Shown here piece after piece: positions 43,389 to 52,318 of a stretch of DNA of 64,000 nt (positions are counted from its first letter, which is position 1; each line of letters starts with the position of its first letter). Source of the stretch: Pseudomonas sp. PICF141. GTDB taxonomy: Bacteria > Pseudomonadota > Gammaproteobacteria > Pseudomonadales > Pseudomonadaceae. The position numbers were made by a program, and so were the translations under genes. Below the pieces are notes generated by a model. That model was given only the letters and a program-made list of their open reading frames with translations. It ran no database searches and was not told where the DNA came from. The stretch is from the NCBI RefSeq assembly GCF_002286815.1, contig NZ_MUNM01000090.1:62001-126000 (forward strand), in the 5' to 3' direction.

Positions 43389-43854
43389 TTATAACTCCTG
43401 TGTATGGAGGTTTTTTATTGGCAGCTTTCGATTGGCAACTTTCGGTAGATGAAAATCGAAGTGGCGGGCAGTCTAGAGTGGCTTCAGAAGGGCAAATTGT
43501 GTTTAGGCGACAAATACTTATAGAAAAACAGCCGAGGGTTTCAAGGTACTTGAAGCGTGCGCCACGGTGGTGCATGGGCTGTAGGACAATCCTTTGTTTC
43601 AGACAAGACCTGGGGCGGGCCTTATGAATCCAATGCCGGGCCGACGTGGCCGGAAGCGGAGCCGAAATTGGAATTGGATGGATTTTTGTGGCGAGGGGGC
43701 TTGCCTCCGTTCGGCTGCGAAGCAGTCGTAAACCGGTTAATGCGGTGTATCCGACAAAATCAGGTGGCAGGGTTTGGGGCCGCTTCGCGACCCAACGGGG
43801 CGATGCGGCGTTCCGACAAGCCCCCCGCCACAGTTGATCACCTGTGTCTGAATG
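43389..43854. other. Intergenic region with promoter and repeat DNA
   Basis: The 466 bases hold the leftward promoter of the binding-protein gene (AT-rich near 43490-43540) and a composite repeat at 43687-43832. Short open frames through 43557-43660 have no ribosome site and are not called. Confidence 0.5.
43687..43832. repeat. Diverged composite palindromic repeat
   Basis: The left arm is TGTGGCGAGGGGGCTTGCCT, the middle CGGCTGCGAAGCAGTCGTAA, and the right arm a decayed GACAAGCCCCCCGCCACA. It is the same class as 25286-25436 and 60827-60990, with more mismatches. Confidence 0.72.
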
Positions 43855-44289
43855 TCAGCATTCGCAACCAATGACCGCCGTTGCGGTGCGTGCAACCGAA
43901 ACACTCAATGCAAACCCTTCATCCAGCCACCCCGTTACCCCGCCGATCATTTCCTTGACCGGGTAACCCAGTGCCGCCAGTTTCACCGCGGCTTTGTTGG
44001 CGCCGTTGCAGTGGGGCCCTGCGCAATAGACCACGAACAGCGTGGATGTCGAATAAGCCGCCAGGACGTCAGCCGTGATCAGCCGCCCGGGGATGTTGAT
44101 CGCGCCTGGCACATGTCCGCGTTCGAACGCCAACGGTCCACGCACGTCGACCAGGACAAAATCCACCTCGCCGGCCTGTTGGCTGCCGTAGACGTCGGAA
44201 CAATCGGTCTCGAAGGTCAGGCGGTTACTGAAGTGCATCAGGGCGATGGCGGAGGGGGCGGCGGGAATTTCGCGAACCAGGCTGCGCAT
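43855..44289 (-). CDS. Rhodanese-like domain protein
   Basis: A 144-residue single-domain rhodanese. DFVLVDVRGPLAFERGHVPG and AINIPGR are the CDC25/rhodanese signatures, and the active-site loop is VVYCAGPHCNGANKAAVKLA followed by MIGGVTGW. The ATG at 44289 has a TTGGAG site. It is divergent from the ftrA-like gene 101 bases away, a pairing often seen in Pseudomonas, and is probably controlled by it. Sulphur transfer is the family activity; the acceptor is unknown. Confidence 0.86.
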   Translation of the reverse strand: MRSLVREIPAAPSAIALMHFSNRLTFETDCSDVYGSQQAGEVDFVLVDVRGPLAFERGHVPGAINIPGRLITADVLAAYSTSTLFVVYCAGPHCNGANKAAVKLAALGYPVKEMIGGVTGWLDEGFALSVSVARTATAVIGCEC

Positions 44290-44390
44290 GGGCTGTACTC
44301 CAAAGTCTTGATGGGTGTGGGAAGACTTTATCTGCCCCGCGCTTGCCGCTACAGTGGCGCACAAGACACTCACCGGGAATTTTCCGCCAA

Positions 44391-45365
44391 ATGCAACCCA
44401 CCCCTGGATTGGTCGCGATTCTGGCCTATGACGGCCTCTGCACTTTCGAATTCGGTATTGCCGTGGAGATCTTCGGCTTGGCGCGACCGGAGTTCGATTT
44501 CCCCTGGTATGAGCATCGAATTGTTGCCGTCGACCAGGGGCCGATGCGGGCCATGGGCGGCATTCAGGTGCTGGCCGACGGCGGGATGGAACTGCTGGAA
44601 CAGGCGCGAACTATCATCATCCCCGGCTGGCGCGATCGCAGCGCAGCGGTGCCTGAACCTTTGCTCTCCGCCCTGCGCCAGGCCCATGCCCGGGGCGCCC
44701 GATTGCTGTCGATCTGTTCGGGAGTATTCGTGCTGGCGGCCACCGGTTTGCTGGACGGCCACGGCGCCACGACACATTGGCGCTATGCCAGGGAACTGGC
44801 CGAGCGTTATCCGGACATTCAGGTGGACCCGGACGTGCTCTATGTGGATTCAGGCCAATTGATCACCTCGGCTGGCAGTGCCGCGGGCATCGATGCCTGC
44901 CTGCACCTGGTCGCGCGGGATTTTGGCACGCAGGTGGCCAACTCAGTGGCGCGACGCCTGGTGATGTCGCCGCAACGCACCGGCGGTCAGGCGCAGTTCA
45001 TTCCATCACCGGTCAGCCCGACGCCGCGCAGCGATCTGTCGCGAGTCATGCAATGGGCGCGGGAACGTCTGCACCAACCGCTGGAAGTTCGCGACCTGGC
45101 CAGCGAAGCGGCCATGAGTGAACGCACATTCCTGCGGCGGTTCACCGAAGCCAGCGGCCTGTCGCCCAAGACCTGGTTGCAACATGAGCGCCTGGCCCGT
45201 GCCCGCGAGTTGCTGGAGAGCACCCGCCAGAACACCGAGCAGATTGCCCAGCACTGCGGTTATCGTTCGGTGGAGAGTTTCCGGGTGGCGTTTCGCAGCG
45301 TGGTCGGCGTGCCGCCGTCGGTGTATCGGGAGCGGTTTGGGCGTGAGGTAAAGGCGATTTGTTGA
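44391..45365 (+). CDS. ftrA: FtrA-type transcriptional regulator (DJ-1/PfpI plus AraC domains)
   Basis: A 324-residue regulator. The N-terminal PfpI-like domain (about 8-190) has VAILAYDGLCTFEFGIAVEI, IIIPGW and LLSICSGVFVLAATGLLDG, retaining a cysteine at the nucleophile elbow (SICSG), unlike the regulator at 10289. The C-terminal AraC part has VRDLASEAAMSERTFLRRFT and IAQHCGYRSVESFRVAFRSV. It is the FtrA pattern and is divergent from the rhodanese gene. A weak GGGAA site precedes the ATG. Confidence 0.85.
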   Translation: MQPTPGLVAILAYDGLCTFEFGIAVEIFGLARPEFDFPWYEHRIVAVDQGPMRAMGGIQVLADGGMELLEQARTIIIPGWRDRSAAVPEPLLSALRQAHARGARLLSICSGVFVLAATGLLDGHGATTHWRYARELAERYPDIQVDPDVLYVDSGQLITSAGSAAGIDACLHLVARDFGTQVANSVARRLVMSPQRTGGQAQFIPSPVSPTPRSDLSRVMQWARERLHQPLEVRDLASEAAMSERTFLRRFTEASGLSPKTWLQHERLARARELLESTRQNTEQIAQHCGYRSVESFRVAFRSVVGVPPSVYRERFGREVKAIC

Positions 45366-45384
45366 GGTGTTATTCAGGGCCTCT

Positions 45385-45455
45385 TCGCGGGCAAGCCTCG
45401 CTCCTACAGGAGTCTTGCCACAGATCCACTGTAGGAGCGAGGCTTGCCCGCGAAG
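45385..45455. repeat. Perfect 27-base-armed REP pair
   Basis: Arms 45385-45411 and 45429-45455 (from CTTCGCGGGCAAGCCTCGCT and its complement) are fully complementary with a 17-base spacer. It lies between the convergent ftrA and cobF genes. Confidence 0.9.
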
Positions 45456-45479
45456 GCGTCACCCCAGACACCCCTTATC

Positions 45480-46241
45480 TCAAGGCTTGCGCAACAGATA
45501 CGTATCCATAATCCACCCCTGTGCCAGGCGCGCCGCCTTGCGCACTCGCTCGATCTCATCCGCGACATCCTTGAGCTTGCCACTGATCAAAATCTCATCC
45601 GGCGTCCCCAGGTAAGCCCCCCAGTAAATCTCCGTCTCCTGATCGGCCACCTGATGGTAGGCATCTTGCGCATCCAGCATCACCACCAGGCTATCGGCGT
45701 CACTCACCTGCCCCGCCGCCAATCGCCGGCCGGTGGTGATTTCAATCGAGCGACCGATGCGGTTCAGCGGCACTTTATGTTGCGCCGCCAACGCTTGCAC
45801 GCTGGTGATACCGGGGATGACTTCGAACTCGAACACACACCGGCCCGACGCCAGAATCGCCTGCAGAATCCGTATGGTGCTGTCGTACAACGCAGGATCG
45901 CCCCACACCAGAAAACCAGCGCATTGGTCGTCGGTCATTTCCTCGTTGATCAGCCGCTCGAAGGTCTGCTGCTTGGCGCGGTTCAGGTCTTCGACGCTGG
46001 CCTTGTAGTCCACATCCCCGCGCTCCCGCTCAGGGCTGTGAGCTTCAACGAAGCGGTAATCGCGATCGGTGATGTAGCGCTCACAGAGCTCGCGGCGCAG
46101 CTCGATCAGTTGGTCCTTGCTTGAACCCTTGTCCATGAGGAAAAACACATCGACGCGGTTCAGCGCCTTCACCGCCTGCATGGTGATGTAGTCGGGATGG
46201 CCGGCGCCGACACCAATGACCAGAAGTTTTTTCATCAGCAT
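45480..46241 (-). CDS. cobF: Precorrin-6A synthase (deacetylating)
   Basis: A 253-residue SAM-dependent tetrapyrrole methylase of aerobic cobalamin synthesis. CobF methylates precorrin-5 at C-1 with loss of the acetyl group. Motifs: KLLVIGVGAGHPDYITMQAV, the SAM-site loop GFLVWGDPALYDSTIRIL, FEVIPGITSVQALAAQHKVP and the RSIEITTGRRL segment. It overlaps the upstream phosphatase gene by 7 bases. No other cob gene is in the window, so this is a detached part of the pathway. Confidence 0.93.
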   Translation of the reverse strand: MLMKKLLVIGVGAGHPDYITMQAVKALNRVDVFFLMDKGSSKDQLIELRRELCERYITDRDYRFVEAHSPERERGDVDYKASVEDLNRAKQQTFERLINEEMTDDQCAGFLVWGDPALYDSTIRILQAILASGRCVFEFEVIPGITSVQALAAQHKVPLNRIGRSIEITTGRRLAAGQVSDADSLVVMLDAQDAYHQVADQETEIYWGAYLGTPDEILISGKLKDVADEIERVRKAARLAQGWIMDTYLLRKP

Positions 46242-46807
46242 GTTCCCTCAGGTTGCGTACCCATCAAACGTAACCGCCAGCGACCGTTGAACCGCAACTC
46301 GATGGCCGACAACGGCTCGACGTCGATCTGGTTGAACGCCGCGCCCTGCACCACTTGCATCAGGGCGGCGCGAATGACAAAAGGATGGGTGATGGCAACG
46401 ACATGCCCCGGCGTCGCTTCAAGGCTATTCAACCACGCAGCCACCCGCTCACCGAGTTGCGCCACCGATTCTCCACCGTGGGGTGCCGAGGTCGGGTCAC
46501 TGAGCCAGACCTGGAGTGCCTCCGGTTCAGTTGTTTGCAGGTCGTCGATTGACAGGCCTTTCCAGCGTCCGAAATCGCACTCCGCCAGTGCCGCAACCAT
46601 TGCCACATCGTGGCCAAACAGTTCAGCGGTTTGTCGGGTCCGCAGTTCTGGGCCACAGAGTAAACGGAGGGGGCCCTTGAACTGGTGGCAACGCGAACCC
46701 TGCGCCGAATGCCAATCCATTTCCAACGGCTCATTCGTAGGAAAACGCGCCAATTTTTGTGCGACGGTTCGAGCGTGGCACATCAGGGTCAAGCGGGTCG
46801 CCTGCAC
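46235..46807 (-). CDS. Histidine phosphatase-superfamily protein with altered RHG motif
   Basis: A 190-residue phosphoglycerate-mutase-like protein. The catalytic RHG reads CHA (LTLMCHARTVA), so the usual arginine is missing. The second histidine is kept in VVAITHPFVIRA, and the FGRWKGLS and GGESVAQLGERV segments fit the family. It is translationally coupled to cobF, so a CobC-like role (alpha-ribazole phosphatase) is a reasonable guess. Start GTG 46807 gives the full family N-terminus; an internal ATG lies at 46783. Confidence 0.75.
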   Translation of the reverse strand: MQATRLTLMCHARTVAQKLARFPTNEPLEMDWHSAQGSRCHQFKGPLRLLCGPELRTRQTAELFGHDVAMVAALAECDFGRWKGLSIDDLQTTEPEALQVWLSDPTSAPHGGESVAQLGERVAAWLNSLEATPGHVVAITHPFVIRAALMQVVQGAAFNQIDVEPLSAIELRFNGRWRLRLMGTQPEGTC

Positions 46808-46937
46808 GGAAGATCACTCTGTCGATAGGATGGAAAACGGCACGACGCCGCGAATAATCGCGTCATTGTGCCCCAAGAAGCACACTCTGAACGCATTCCT
46901 CGTAGCAGCTGCCGAACTCGCGCGGCTGCGTTCGGCC

Positions 46938-47088
46938 CTGTAGGAGCTGTCGAGCCTGCGAGGCTGCGATCGGCTGCGCAGCAGTCGTGAATCCGGCTGA
47001 CGCGTTCTGCCTGACACACACCGCGAGTTCTGGTTTTACGACTGCTGCGCAGCCGATCGCAGCCTCGCAGGCTCGACAGCTCCTACAG
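46938..47088. repeat. Long-armed palindromic element (151 bp), copy 2
   Basis: Arms 46938-46988 and 47038-47088 are perfectly complementary over 51 bases (starting CTGTAGGAGCTGTCGAGCCT). The 49-base loop begins GAATCCGGCTGACGCG and ends TTCTGGTTTT, as in the copies at 9652 and 63224. Confidence 0.92.
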
Positions 47089-47232
47089 TCTCCAATTTCC
47101 CAAAAAAATGGCGATATCTCACACATCCATGAGCGATGTCCTACAAACTCAGTCGACATCCGCGTAGCCCCCGGCGCACGGGGGTTCGCCCGATTCCTGG
47201 GATTGGAAAATCCTCGCGAAAATTCACTAGAC

Positions 47233-47250
47233 ATGTAGCACACGCTACAT
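47233..47250. promoter_or_regulatory. Inverted-repeat operator candidate of the RpiR-type regulator
   Basis: ATGTAGC-ACAC-GCTACAT is a perfect 7-base inverted repeat, 60 bases upstream of the regulator start, in an AT-rich promoter region. Short palindromes of this sort are typical RpiR/MurR targets, so autoregulation and control of the downstream operon are likely. Confidence 0.5.
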
Positions 47251-47309
47251 AAATACTGTTTTAGCAATTTCTGAAACGAAACCGACACACTCATCCAGCA
47301 GGAGCCCGG

Positions 47310-48164
47310 ATGCCCCCTCTCAGAGACCTGATCACCGATCCCTGCCTGGAACTTACGCCATCGGAACGCAAAGTCGTACGTGCTTTGCTGGATCAGTACC
47401 CGCGCAACGGACTGGGTCCGATGTCACGTCTGGCCGAACATGCCGGTGTCAGCGACCCGACCATCGTGCGGCTGGTGAAGAAGCTTGGCTTCAGCGGTTA
47501 CGCCGACTTTCAGGACGCCTTGCTCCGCGACATGGATGACCGCCTGCGCTCCCCCAGTACCCTGTTGCAACCCCGCGCCCATCTCAATAAAGATGACCCT
47601 TGGGGCCATTATCTGGCGAACACCCATCGGGCATTGGTCGAGACCCAGGCGCTGACCCAACCCGAAGATGTACGAATTCTCATCGAATGGCTGCTCGACA
47701 CCCGCCATCAGATCCATTGCTTTGGCGGCCGCTTCAGCAGCTTCCTCGCCCACTATTTGCTCAACCACCTGCGTCTGTTGCGGCCCGGCTGTTTTGCCCT
47801 GGAAGACAACGCGCAATTGCCGGACCGGCTGTTCGACGTGCAGCGTCAGGACATGGTGCTGGTGTTCGATTACCGCCGCTACCAGGCCCAGGCCCTGCGG
47901 GTTGCCAATGCGGCAAAGAGTCGACATGCGCGGGTCGTGCTATTCACCGATATCTATGCATCACCGCTGCGAGAAATGGCCGACCTGATCATCAGTGCAC
48001 CGGTGGAATCGACGTCGGCCTTCGACTCGATGGTTCCGGCGCTGGCCCAGGTTGAAGCACTGGTGGCCTGCCTGTCCCTGCGCAGCCCCGATCTGGCCGA
48101 TCGCCTGGAAGGCATCGATGCCCTGCGGACCGACTTCGACACTCACCTGCTGGAGGATAAATAA
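47310..48164 (+). CDS. MurR/RpiR-family regulator
   Basis: A 284-residue regulator. The N-terminal HTH_6 domain (about 1-80) has LTPSERKVVRALLDQYPRNG, MSRLAEHAGVSDPTIVRLVK and LGFSGYADFQDALL. A SIS-type effector domain follows (about 125-270), here without clear sugar-binding residues: IHCFGGRFSSFLAHYLLNHL, DMVLVFDYRRYQAQALRVAN and VVLFTDIYASPL. It is the first gene of the cluster up to 52294 and lies 2 bases before the hydrolase gene. RpiR proteins usually bind a phosphorylated sugar or pathway intermediate. Confidence 0.88.
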   Translation: MPPLRDLITDPCLELTPSERKVVRALLDQYPRNGLGPMSRLAEHAGVSDPTIVRLVKKLGFSGYADFQDALLRDMDDRLRSPSTLLQPRAHLNKDDPWGHYLANTHRALVETQALTQPEDVRILIEWLLDTRHQIHCFGGRFSSFLAHYLLNHLRLLRPGCFALEDNAQLPDRLFDVQRQDMVLVFDYRRYQAQALRVANAAKSRHARVVLFTDIYASPLREMADLIISAPVESTSAFDSMVPALAQVEALVACLSLRSPDLADRLEGIDALRTDFDTHLLEDK

Positions 48165-48166
48165 GG

Positions 48167-48811
48167 ATGTTCACGCTCCCCCACCACTCGCCCCGGGATT
48201 TGCCCTTTGCCGCTGACCACACCGCGCTATTGCTGGTGGACATGCAGCGTGCCTGGCTCGAGCCGCAGTTCGACCCGCATCTCAATCAGCCGGAAGCCGA
48301 CTATTTTCTGACCCGAGCCCGTGTGCAAGTGGTGCCCAATCAACGCCGGTTGCTCAGTGCTTTTCGCAATGCGCGACAAAACGTGCTGCATACGCTCATC
48401 GAAAGCCTCACCGCCGATGGTCGCGACCGTTCGCTGGACCACAAGCTCTCGGACATGCACCTGCCCAAGGGCAGCCCGCAAGCGCGAATCATCGATGATC
48501 TGACGCCGATCGAAAACGAAATCGTGCTGCCCAAGACTTCTTCCGGGGTCTTCAACTCCACCAACATCGACTATGTGCTGCGCAACCTGGGAACCCGACA
48601 CCTGATCATCGCCGGCATCGTCACCGACCAATGCGTCGACATGGCCGTGCGCGATGCCGCCGACCGTGGTTACTTGGTGACGCTGGTCGAAGATGCCTGC
48701 GCTACCTACACCGAACAACGGCATCACGCCTGCCTGAACGCCATCAAAGGCTACTGCTGGATCACCGACACCCAGACCGTGCTCGGTCGTTTGCAGGAGA
48801 TGCAGCCATGA
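48167..48811 (+). CDS. Isochorismatase-family cysteine hydrolase
   Basis: A 214-residue hydrolase. The catalytic triad is visible: Asp25 in ALLLVDMQRAW, Lys in VLPKTSSGVFNSTNIDYVLR, and Cys in AGIVTDQCVDMAVRDAADRG. Enzymes of this group split amide or carbamoyl bonds (nicotinamidase, N-carbamoylsarcosine amidase, biuret hydrolase types). It sits 2 bases after the regulator gene, and its stop overlaps the next start (ATGA). The substrate is probably an N-acyl or carbamoyl nitrogen compound used by this cluster. Confidence 0.87.
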   Translation: MFTLPHHSPRDLPFAADHTALLLVDMQRAWLEPQFDPHLNQPEADYFLTRARVQVVPNQRRLLSAFRNARQNVLHTLIESLTADGRDRSLDHKLSDMHLPKGSPQARIIDDLTPIENEIVLPKTSSGVFNSTNIDYVLRNLGTRHLIIAGIVTDQCVDMAVRDAADRGYLVTLVEDACATYTEQRHHACLNAIKGYCWITDTQTVLGRLQEMQP

Positions 48812-50139
48812 GCGAACGCCTGTCGCCATTACCCATGACCACCATCGTCACCACCGACCTGATCGGCGTGACCCGCGGCCGTTCCTTTCCCACGGACGAA
48901 CTCGAGGCCTATCAAGTGGCGGGCTGCGGCTGGGTGCCGGCCAACAGCGCCCTGACCCCGCAAGACATCATTGCCTCCAGCAATCCATGGGGCGCTTATG
49001 GCGACTTGCGGCTGATCCCCGACATGAGCAGCCGCGTGACCGTGAACAACGGCCCGGATGCCAATGCCCCGGCGCTGGACTTCATTCACGGCGACATTCG
49101 CGAAACCGATGGCCGCCTGTGGGGCGCCTGCCCGCGCACACTGCTGCGCAACGAGGTAGAGCGTTATCGCGGCGAATTGGGATTGCAGATCAACGCCGCG
49201 TTCGAACATGAATTCAACCTCGGCAGCGGCGCGGCTGAGCCTTTGGCGTTCTCTCTTGAGGCTCAGCGCCAGGGCGCCGAGTTCGGCGGCTGGTTGCTCA
49301 GTGCACTGCGTGCCGGCGGTGTGGAACCGGAGATGTTCCTGCCGGAATATGGCAAGCACCAATATGAAATCACCTGCCGCCCCGCCCTCGGCGTCGCCGC
49401 CGCCGACCGCGCGGTGAACGTGCGTGAGATCACCCGTGAAATCGCCCGGCAAATGGGCCTGGACCTGAGCTTCGCGCCCAAGACCTCTGCCCGGGCGGTG
49501 TGCAATGGCGTGCACTTGCACGTGAGCTTGCAGGATCTGGCCGGCCACCCGGTGATGTACGACGCCGACACCCGCAACGGTCTGTCGACCCTCGGCCAGC
49601 ATTGGGCCGCCGGCGTTCTGCATTATTTGCCGGCGCTCTGCGCCTTTACCGCGCCGACACCGGTTTCCTACGAACGCTTGCAGCCCCATCACTGGAGCGC
49701 TTCCTACGCCTGCCTCGGCCAACGCAACCGCGAAGCGGCGCTGCGAATTTGCCCGACCGTGAGCCTGGGCGGCAAACCCGTGGCGGCGCAGTACAACCTG
49801 GAATTTCGCGCCATGGACGCCACCGCCTCGCCGCATCTGGCCATGGCCGTGTTGCTGATCGCCGGGCGTCTGGGCATCGAGCAGCGCCTGGCCCTGAATG
49901 CGATCACCGATGAAGTCCCCGATTCGCTGAACGAAGAGCAACGCCAGGCTCGCGGCATCGTCGCCCTGCCCGCGTCCCTGGCCCAGGCCCTGGAATGCCT
50001 GCGCAACAGCGAGGCGCTGATAGAAGCCCTGCCGAGCGCCTTGCTGGACACCTGGTTCGCCCTTAAAACCGAGGAACTGAAGCTGACGGAACAGCTCTCG
50101 TCCGCCGATCTGTGTGAGCACTATGCGCGCCTGTACTGA
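48808..50139 (+). CDS. Glutamine-synthetase-like gamma-glutamyl ligase
   Basis: A 443-residue member of the glutamine synthetase superfamily (GlnA3/PuuA-like), which joins glutamate to ammonia or an amine using ATP. Metal and glutamate-site motifs: NAAFEHEFNLGSG (E-x-E site altered to EHE), YGKHQYEITCRPALG, NGVHLHVSLQDLAG (the HxH metal site), SASYACLGQRNREAALRICP and NLEFRAMDATASPH. The N-terminal 100 residues are shorter than in true GlnA and the adenylylation loop is not evident. It overlaps both neighbours, so it is part of one operon for amine or amino-acid use. Confidence 0.86.
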   Translation: MSERLSPLPMTTIVTTDLIGVTRGRSFPTDELEAYQVAGCGWVPANSALTPQDIIASSNPWGAYGDLRLIPDMSSRVTVNNGPDANAPALDFIHGDIRETDGRLWGACPRTLLRNEVERYRGELGLQINAAFEHEFNLGSGAAEPLAFSLEAQRQGAEFGGWLLSALRAGGVEPEMFLPEYGKHQYEITCRPALGVAAADRAVNVREITREIARQMGLDLSFAPKTSARAVCNGVHLHVSLQDLAGHPVMYDADTRNGLSTLGQHWAAGVLHYLPALCAFTAPTPVSYERLQPHHWSASYACLGQRNREAALRICPTVSLGGKPVAAQYNLEFRAMDATASPHLAMAVLLIAGRLGIEQRLALNAITDEVPDSLNEEQRQARGIVALPASLAQALECLRNSEALIEALPSALLDTWFALKTEELKLTEQLSSADLCEHYARLY

Positions 50140-50875
50140 GTCTGCCGAGCTGGGGCTCTATACCCAGCCTGCGTACACCCTGAGCCGGGAAGCCTCCGAG
50201 CATCCGCTGATCCTGGTGTGTGAACACGCCAGTCGTTTTATCCCCGCCGGGTTGAATGACCTGGGCTTGAGCCATGAAGCCGCCCGCGAACACATCGCCT
50301 GGGACATCGGCGCCCTGGCGCTGGCCGAGGGCTTGTCCGAAGCACTGGGCGCTACCCTGTTGGCGGCCAACTATTCACGGCTGTTGATTGACCTCAATCG
50401 CCCGCGCCATGCGCCGGACAGCATTCCTGTGCAGAGCGAGATTTATCAGGTGCCGGGCAATCGGGTTCTGGACGAGGCCACCCGCGAGTATCGCCGGCAC
50501 TGCCTGTTCACGCCGTTTCATGCACGCCTGCAAACCTTGATCGACGCCCGTGTGGCGCAAGGTCGACCGGTTCGCGTGGTGGGGATTCACAGTTTCACGC
50601 CGATATATCACGGCCAGCCACGCGTGCTGGAAGTCGGCGTGTTGTATGGACAGGCCGAGCAGTACGCCCAGCGAGTGATCGACGGGTTGCGTCGGCATCC
50701 CTTGAAAGTGGCGGGTAATCAGCCGTACAAAGTCGATCCGCTGAGCGACATGACCGTGCCGTTTCACGGCGATGCACGAGGGCTTGAGTCGGTGTTGATC
50801 GAGGTGCGCAACGACCTGCTGCGCACACCGGAAAACATCGGCCGCTGGACCGACTACCTGGCGCCGCTGCTGTAG
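50123..50875 (+). CDS. N-formylglutamate amidohydrolase-family protein
   Basis: A 250-residue zinc-type hydrolase of the HutG/FGase family, which releases formate from N-formylglutamate. Motifs: PLILVCEHASRFIP, HIAWDIGALALAEGLSEALG, YSRLLIDLNRPRHAPDSIPV, VVGIHSFTPIYHGQPR and VLIEVRNDLLRTPENIGRW. The GS-like gene end overlaps the start by 17 bases. In this context the substrate could be an N-acyl glutamate or similar amide made within the pathway rather than the histidine intermediate, since no hut genes are near. Confidence 0.88.
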   Translation: MRACTESAELGLYTQPAYTLSREASEHPLILVCEHASRFIPAGLNDLGLSHEAAREHIAWDIGALALAEGLSEALGATLLAANYSRLLIDLNRPRHAPDSIPVQSEIYQVPGNRVLDEATREYRRHCLFTPFHARLQTLIDARVAQGRPVRVVGIHSFTPIYHGQPRVLEVGVLYGQAEQYAQRVIDGLRRHPLKVAGNQPYKVDPLSDMTVPFHGDARGLESVLIEVRNDLLRTPENIGRWTDYLAPLL

Positions 50876-50932
50876 AACAACAGCTTCACACTCGCAGCGT
50901 GCCGCTGCTTGCAAATCAAGGAGAAGGGCTTC

Positions 50933-52294
50933 ATGGAAATAGAAGAATTCGGCTACAAGCAAGAGTTGAAACGTAGCCTGTCGCTGACGGACCTGGTGGT
51001 GTACGGGATGATCTTCATGATTCCCATCGCCCCGTTCGGCGTCTATGGTTACGTCAACGCCGAAGCCCCGGGGATGGTACCGCTGGCCTACATCATCGGC
51101 ATGGTGGCGATGCTGTTCACTGCCCTCAGTTACGGCAGCATGGCCCGGGCCTTTCCGGTTGCGGGCTCGGTGTATTCCTACGCACAACGCGGCCTCAACC
51201 CGCATGTCGGCTTTATCGCCGGTTGGTTGATGCTGCTCGATTATTTGCTGATTCCGCCGCTGCTCTACGTCTACGCAGCGATGGCGCTGAATCATCTGTA
51301 CCCGGATATCCCGAAAGTCGGCTTCATCCTGGCCTTTCTGGTCAGCGCGACATTCGTCAACCTGCGGGGCATTACCTTCACCGCACGAATGAACATCGTC
51401 TTTCTATTGGCGCAACTGGCGGTGCTGGGAATCTTCCTGTTCTACGCCTGGAATGCCCTGCACAGCGGCGGCGGTAACGGTCAACTGACCCTGGCGCCGC
51501 TGTACAACCCCGAGACCTTCAACTTCGCCTTGTTGATGCAAGCGGTGTCGATTGCCGTGCTGTCGTTCCTCGGTTTCGATGCGATTTCCACCCTCGCCGA
51601 AGAGATCAAGGGCGACCCGGGCCGTAGCGTCGGCAAGGCTGCGCTGATCACATTGCTGGTCATGGGCGTGATCTTTGTCGTGCAAACCTGGATTGCCACC
51701 GATCTGGCCGCCGGCCTGGGCTTCAAGAGCGCCGACACTGCGTTCTATGAAATCGCTGAAATCGCCGCCGGCAGCTGGCTGGCCACCCTGACCGCCGTGG
51801 CCACCGCCCTGGCCTGGGGCGTAGCCGTCGCGATCACCTCGCAAGCGGCGGTTTCGCGCCTGCTGTTCGGCATGGCCCGGGACGGCAAACTGCCGAAAGT
51901 GCTGGCCAAGGTGCACCCGAAACACAATACCCCGTACATGAGCATCTATCTGGTGGCGGTGCTGTCGTTGGTGATCTGCTACCTGTTCATCAACTCGGTG
52001 GACATCCTCACCTCCCTGGTGAACTTCGGCGCCCTGAGCGGTTTCATGTTGCTGCACCTGACCGTCATCAACTATTACTGGCGTCGGCAGCAGTCCGGCC
52101 AGGTGATCCGTCACCTGATCTGCCCGGTGATAGGCTTCAGCATCGTCGCGGCCATCATGTACAACATGGGCGTCGACGCACAAAAGCTCGGCCTGATCTG
52201 GATTGCCTTGGGGCTGGTGTATCTGTTCTTCCTCAACAAACTGGGTGCCAGCACGGCGCTGCCTGATCCGAGCATCGACCCAAGCAATGGCTGA
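50933..52294 (+). CDS. APC-family amino acid/amine permease
   Basis: A 453-residue inner-membrane transporter with twelve predicted helices. The first helix unit, LVVYGMIFMIPIAPFGVYGY, and SYGSMARAFPVAGSVYSYAQ match the APC/putrescine-importer type (PuuP/YcjJ-like). The start ATG 50933 has an AAGGAGA site, 57 bases after the hydrolase. As the uptake gene of the cluster, it suggests that the pathway starts from an imported amine or amino acid. Confidence 0.9.
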   Translation: MEIEEFGYKQELKRSLSLTDLVVYGMIFMIPIAPFGVYGYVNAEAPGMVPLAYIIGMVAMLFTALSYGSMARAFPVAGSVYSYAQRGLNPHVGFIAGWLMLLDYLLIPPLLYVYAAMALNHLYPDIPKVGFILAFLVSATFVNLRGITFTARMNIVFLLAQLAVLGIFLFYAWNALHSGGGNGQLTLAPLYNPETFNFALLMQAVSIAVLSFLGFDAISTLAEEIKGDPGRSVGKAALITLLVMGVIFVVQTWIATDLAAGLGFKSADTAFYEIAEIAAGSWLATLTAVATALAWGVAVAITSQAAVSRLLFGMARDGKLPKVLAKVHPKHNTPYMSIYLVAVLSLVICYLFINSVDILTSLVNFGALSGFMLLHLTVINYYWRRQQSGQVIRHLICPVIGFSIVAAIMYNMGVDAQKLGLIWIALGLVYLFFLNKLGASTALPDPSIDPSNG

Positions 52295-52318
52295 CAAGAA
52301 AAAGAGCAGCGTCTGACA

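Larger units (their letters stand above)
46808..47309. other. Intergenic region between divergent genes
   Basis: The 502 bases contain the long-armed palindrome (46938-47088), a partial REP unit at 46902-46937, and on the right an AT-rich promoter zone with an inverted-repeat operator candidate at 47233-47250. I looked for a cobalamin riboswitch upstream of the phosphatase-cobF pair and saw none. Confidence 0.55.

Noticed and set aside
46808-47309. Cobalamin riboswitch upstream of the phosphatase-cobF pair
   Set aside because: I could not find a B12-box-like core or the expected helices; the space is taken by repeats.
51404-52297. Minus-strand open frame of 297 codons
   Set aside because: Antisense shadow of the APC permease, which has clear membrane helices and motifs.
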